Assembly (NCBI RefSeq): GCF_021730395.1
Contig: NC_069377.1
Coordinates: 37,774,501-37,838,500 of the forward strand
Length of the DNA stretch: 64,000 nucleotides
DNA from: Mercenaria mercenaria
Lineage: Eukaryota; Mollusca; Bivalvia; Venerida; Veneridae
Direction of reading: 5' to 3'
Within the stretch, counting starts at the first letter, position 1. Every line of letters begins with the position of its first letter. A model generated the notes under the pieces. That model searched no databases, was not told the origin of the DNA, and saw only the letters and a program-made list of their open reading frames with translations. Below are positions 56,401 through 62,400 of the stretch, one piece after another. The position numbers and the translations under genes were made by a program.

Positions 56401-59400
56401 TACTTATGGATCCTTAAACGTCTATATTTTCCATATTTATATTCAAATTTCACATCAGGTGTGTCAAGTCTTTGTTGATATCAGTTTGATGCGTGTTGTT
56501 ATGTTTAAAATGTTTCTCTAGCTAAAGAACAAATTTATATCATTTATAAGAAAAATATGTTTATTTGTAGATCTGTATGTAATAAAAAGACTTTAAGATT
56601 TGTATTGAGAAGTACGCACGTGTTCTTTTGCGGAATAGTATTGTGCTCCTGAGTCGCGCAATACTTCCGCTGCAGAAATTGTGCATAATTATTTCTTGTA
56701 ACCTAGAAATATTTTAAAAACCATCAATGCCTATATTCAGTAAAATATACAAATACTTTATACCTTAAAGGCACTCAGTGCCTACATACTGTAAAATGTG
56801 CACATTTCTTGTACATTAAAGGCACTAAAGTGCCTATATTCTGTAGATTATAAAAGTACCTTGTACCTTGAAGACTCTCAATGCCTATATACTGTAAAAT
56901 ATGCAAATACCATGTACATAAAGACACTCAGTGTCTATATGTGTAAAATATGGAAATACCTTGGACCAGAAAAGCTCTTATTGCCTATTTTCTGAATTTT
57001 ATGAAATAACTTTGACCTTAAAGGCTCCCAGTAAAATATTCAAATACCTCGGACCATGAAGGTTCTCGACGCCTATATACAGTAAAATATTCGAATACCT
57101 TGGACCATGAAGGTTCTCGACGCCTATATACAGTAAAATATTCGAATACCTTGGACAATGAAGGTTCTCGACGCCTATATACCTTGGACCATGAAGGTTC
57201 TCGACGCCTAAATACAGTAAAATAATCGAATACCTTGGACCATGAAGGTTCTCGACGCCTATATACAGTAAAATAATCGAATACCTTGGACCATGAACCT
57301 CGACGCCTATATACAGTAAAATATTCAAATACCTTGGACCATGAAGGTTCTCGACGCCTATATACAGTAAAATATTCGAATACCTTGGACCATGAAGGTT
57401 CTCGACGCCTATATACAGTAAAATATTCGAATACCTTGGACCATGAAGGTTCTCGACGCCTATATACAGTAAAATATTCAAATACCTTGGAAAAATATGC
57501 CCTTTTACTAATCCTGATATGAAACGACAGATATGAGGTCTTGTAACTAAACGAGTTATATTTTATTGTAAAGTAAAAAGGAAACTGAATTTGTAAGCTT
57601 TCTTGATATTAACAATTGAAGAGATTCTGTAATTTTGATGTTTTAAATGTTTATATGCAGTAGTGCTAATTTCTCCAGACTGAGTATATTATCTTTAATT
57701 GCTTAGTTATAACATTGTTGCATCGAGTTAATGACCAAATTTCCACACATTTCAGCGCAACACGGTCATAACTCGCAAACTTTCAAATAACTCCTCCTAT
57801 TTTTTTGATATTTTCCCAACAGTATTGTAGTTATTACTTTTATTTGATTAAAATAATATAGATGAAAATATTCAAGCTATCCCACTTTAAGTGTGGGTTT
57901 TATTTGAAAATATTTATCAATTTAATAAATACCACACAGATTTTCAAATATAGATAAAGGGTTGAAAATGTTGAATAATTCAAAAAGAGTCCTAGGCAAG
58001 AGACCTGTTTGAATCATGCTGAAATATCGGTGACTGGTGGGATGCCAATATCCCCTCCCTATAATAAACTAAGCGAGCTTATTAGAAGCAGTAAACCTCA
58101 GGTTGTAATTGCAATTTGATAGCAACAAACGAAAAACAGTTTATATACGGAGATTGAAAATGGAGAAATGATATCAAGAATTAGGAAGAAGTCACGAAAC
58201 GTAAATACAGACAAACGGTCGTAGATTTGTTCAGTTCGTACATATCGTAATAAAATAAAATAAAATAAAATAAAATAAAATAAAATAAAATAAAATAAAT
58301 AAAACGCGTAAAAACTAATAAATGGATACATTAGATTAGATAGATTACCCCCTACATCATAAAATTTCCATGAAATGCGTGGAAATCTCTGAGTTTTTTT
58401 TCACGTTGACGTCATTCCTTATGAATTATTCATTTTGGGGCCGTTATACGTTTACACTTTGCCATGGAACGCGCATATATAAAAGGTGTTTAAACAGTAC
58501 GTGGGCCCGAGAATTTCACTGTTAACACACGTTTTTTCTCCTGCTAAAATACCACCGAAAAGTGACAAGAACAGCAATCTTATGCTATAATGTAGGGATA
58601 ACGCATGTTTTTTGTGTGATAACATATGCAAAATCCCGAGGTAAAAACGATTCCCGGAGGATTCTGAAGATGTTATTACACTATAAGAACATGCACTAAG
58701 TTAAACGCTATTCTAGCATAAAACACGCAAATAACCAAGTAAATGAATACATTGTCCCTGAACAGTATCAAATTTTATGAAATGCGCGGAAATGTCTACG
58801 TTGTTTTTTTACGTTGACGTCATTTCTTTCTGAATAATCCGTTTTAGGGACGTTATACGTTTAAGCTTTTCCGCGGAACGCGCATATATGAAAATGTGCT
58901 TTTACAGCACAAACTTAATAGTCACAATGATTTGTTAAGAAAGAAATATTCGCCAACACCTTAAGGAAAATTATTCAACATTATCGTAAGCTTGTTTGTT
59001 ACACTGACCACGTGATCTAAGAGGCGGAGCGATCGGACATTTGGCGACTGGACCATTGATTGATTATTAATTCTCTTTTTAGAATAGTTAGTCTGTAGAC
59101 TGTGCCTTCGATTTATGTGTTTACCTTTGAAAATTACCAAACGTGTTTAACTTACATCTAGAAAATTGTTATTTCCAGTGTAATATTAAATTTTGCTCCC
59201 GTTGAAAATTGACCACATTGGTCGTTTTTTAACGTTGGGAATTGACCCTAGGACATTTTTTAACGTTGAGAATTGACCCTGCCAACATTTCAACATTAAA
59301 TAAATCTGGTATAATATATATAATATATTAAATTGTGATCAAAAAGTCGTTGAGACCTGATCAGTCGTTAAAGTTTTATCAATAATGGGGTCATTTTTTA

Positions 59401-62400
59401 AAGGTTGGCTAAATTTAAATTAAACGCCAGTCGTCTGTTTGTAGTAGAGAAACACACTGAAAAGAACCCGAACTATCACAGTCTTGCTGGACAGCTTCTT
59501 AAAAATAACTTCACAAGACCGAGCCCGAGCTCAAACTGACAACTTCGCCGGGGTAGGTAGGCAAGATCATTTATATGTTGGACAGGGATCTGTTACCGAA
59601 AATTTAACACAACGATTTCCGACATGTGGTTGGATGTGGACGGTGTTCGACAGGCACATCGAGACTACCACAAAGGGAGCATCTTTTCCGATCATAACAA
59701 GGTATGTATGAGAGATATCTCTGTAAATTATAGTGATATCTCTTTAACACAAAGATATATATTTTTTGTCTTTAGGTTTGAAATTTTATCTCATAATTAG
59801 GGTCATTTACGAACTTGTATAATCTACTGTTTTAATTCATTTATAGAATGTATAGATATGGCTTTTAGAAATAGCGGTGTAACGTTTAAATGGCCTAGGA
59901 GGTAAATTTTCAACGTTGTAAAATGACCCCTATGTACATGACCAAAAGCAAAAAACTAACTGATACGAATGCCTAATACATTATTGGTGGATCAAGTCGA
60001 ACCACTCTGTGAAATGAGATAGTATTGCGCACATTCCGAACCCTTATGCGGAAATCGTACAGCCAAACTCTCTACATATCATGATCAACAATTAGGTTAA
60101 GTTCGCTGTAGTATTTTCCCCCTTAGCCTGTTATCATTAACTACGCCTTTTTCTAGCGAGATCGCGTATGTCACAAAACACTTAGAGCAATTAAATCCGC
60201 TTAAAGCATGGACTTATAGATGTCCCACCTGATAATTTCTTCAAAATCTTAAAAGTTATGAGAAGTCGTTTCACGTTTCGTTTGTCCTAACTAGAGAAAT
60301 GTTTTTCAAATATTTTGCCAAATTGCTTAACAAATACAAATATAGTGTCTTATCTTACTAGGCAATGTCTCTCGTTAAATACGGAAACAAATAATTTGAG
60401 CCGTGCCATGAGAAAACCAACATAGTGGGTTTGCGACCAGCATGGATCCAGACCAGCCTGCGCATCCGCGCAGTCTGGTCAGGCCCCATGCTGTTCGCTT
60501 TTAAAGCCTACTGGAATTGGAGAAACTGATAGCGAACAGCATGGATCCTGACCAGACTGCGCGGATGCGCAGGCTGGTCTGGATCCATGCTGGTCGCACA
60601 CCCACTATGTTGGTTTTCTCATGGTGCGGCTCATTTCTTTTCGTCTGATTATAATCTGATATAAACAAATAATGCAATTATGTGTAATAAACAATCAGGT
60701 CAGTACTGTCACTCGAACCATTGGCCCAAAATCGATGAGTGCTTTTGAATTTAACATTGAAATATGACCCGACTGTACTTGATCAGTTCGTAAATAAGCA
60801 TCCACAGATGTGTAGATGGGTTTTAACTTCATCTGCAGAGTTATTGCCGATGAATTGGCAAGTAATTAGAAGTATTATTAGCTCGTGGCGTGCTCGAATG
60901 TATACCTAAACGTTTATTACTGAAAAAATACAGAGATATTAATCTTTCATCTGTATGGTAATAGATATATTGCGTAAGATTATTGGGATCAGTTTTCAAC
61001 GTTGAAATATAACATGACTATAGTTGATAAGTTTTCAACGAGGGTCAAATTTTTACGCGTGGGTGGGTCATTAAATAACGGGACGGGTCAGTTTTCAACG
61101 TTGAAAATTGGTCATTAATCCGTTGAAAAATGACCCATGGGGTCAATTTTCAACGGGTTCACACTTTAATGTTACACCGGCATTGTTATTGTGAATGTTC
61201 ATGATTAAATGTATATGATAAACAACAATCAAGGAGTCATGGTTCATTTATTTTGCTAACATATGTACAAGTGTTTACGCTGATGGAAGAATTGGATGTT
61301 ATTTCACGTGCGTTTTAACGGGTGTGAAAAAAATCCGTATTGTACCTTTTGTATTGTATGTTACCTGGCTACTTTCATCGATAAACATTTAAATTTCGTT
61401 TGATAACAAAACGTCACATAAGTAGGTGGAGGTGTTTGATAAGGGTCATTGTTACAACAGTTATATCTGGGATTTTGTATTCGTCTCTCGTGGATTTTGC
61501 AAGGTCGGATTACAATTGGCGCTTATGCGCCTCGTGAGATCCATTCTGGCAAAATCCACGAGAGCCGAATACATACAGCATCCCAGAACGAGCTTCTACT
61601 ATCAACATTTTACAGTTGATTACTATAAAATATGAGGCTTGTTTTTATCAATATCAGAAAACCATATAACAAATCTTCGACTATCGATCTTTACAAAAAA
61701 GACTCACCTTTCTTGCATAACAGACGGGGATTTTCGGTATTTTTGCCGGTGCGGTGTAAGATGACTCTCGTGCTGTAAGTGACGTATTACGAACTACATA
61801 TATGTAGAAGATTTATGTAGTAATTTACATTTTATTAAAAAAAATAAAACGAAATAAAAATCCTATACCTTGACAGTTCCTCTTTGTTCCTGACAGGATA
61901 TTTCTCGATACAAAACACGTTATTTTATCAAAATTTCATAACGTTACGCTGTAGCTGATAAAACAAAACCGGAACTAAACATTGTTATTTGTCTTTGAAA
62001 CGTCATGACGTCTTTCCTGTTTACGTACGTTGGTTTCCCGCGCTTTGTTTAAATACGCTGCTATAAGAAATAGTTCTAAAAAGAAAGCCGTTCGATTGAT
62101 TTTATTATTATTATTATTATTTTGAAATCGGTATGCAAGAAAAAGATTATGTCACTGGTTATAGGCAGGAGCTTCGTTACCGCCTAAACAGTTACCCTCG
62201 AGGCCGGAAACTCCCATCTGCACCAACAACCAGTGAAAGAATCTTATAATATGACATTTTAGTTTGCCTTCCAAAACCAAAATAAAGAAAGGATCTAAAA
62301 TAATACAGTTCCTGATTTTGACTTAAACAAACTTAACCAAAAAAATCGCATTGTCTTGATCCTTAACGTCAGTAAAAACAAGACATTTTTACTATCAAAT

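Noticed and set aside
56999-57481. 160-codon minus-strand repeat protein
   Set aside because: It is the translation of the 51 bp minisatellite; unit length divisible by three keeps it open.
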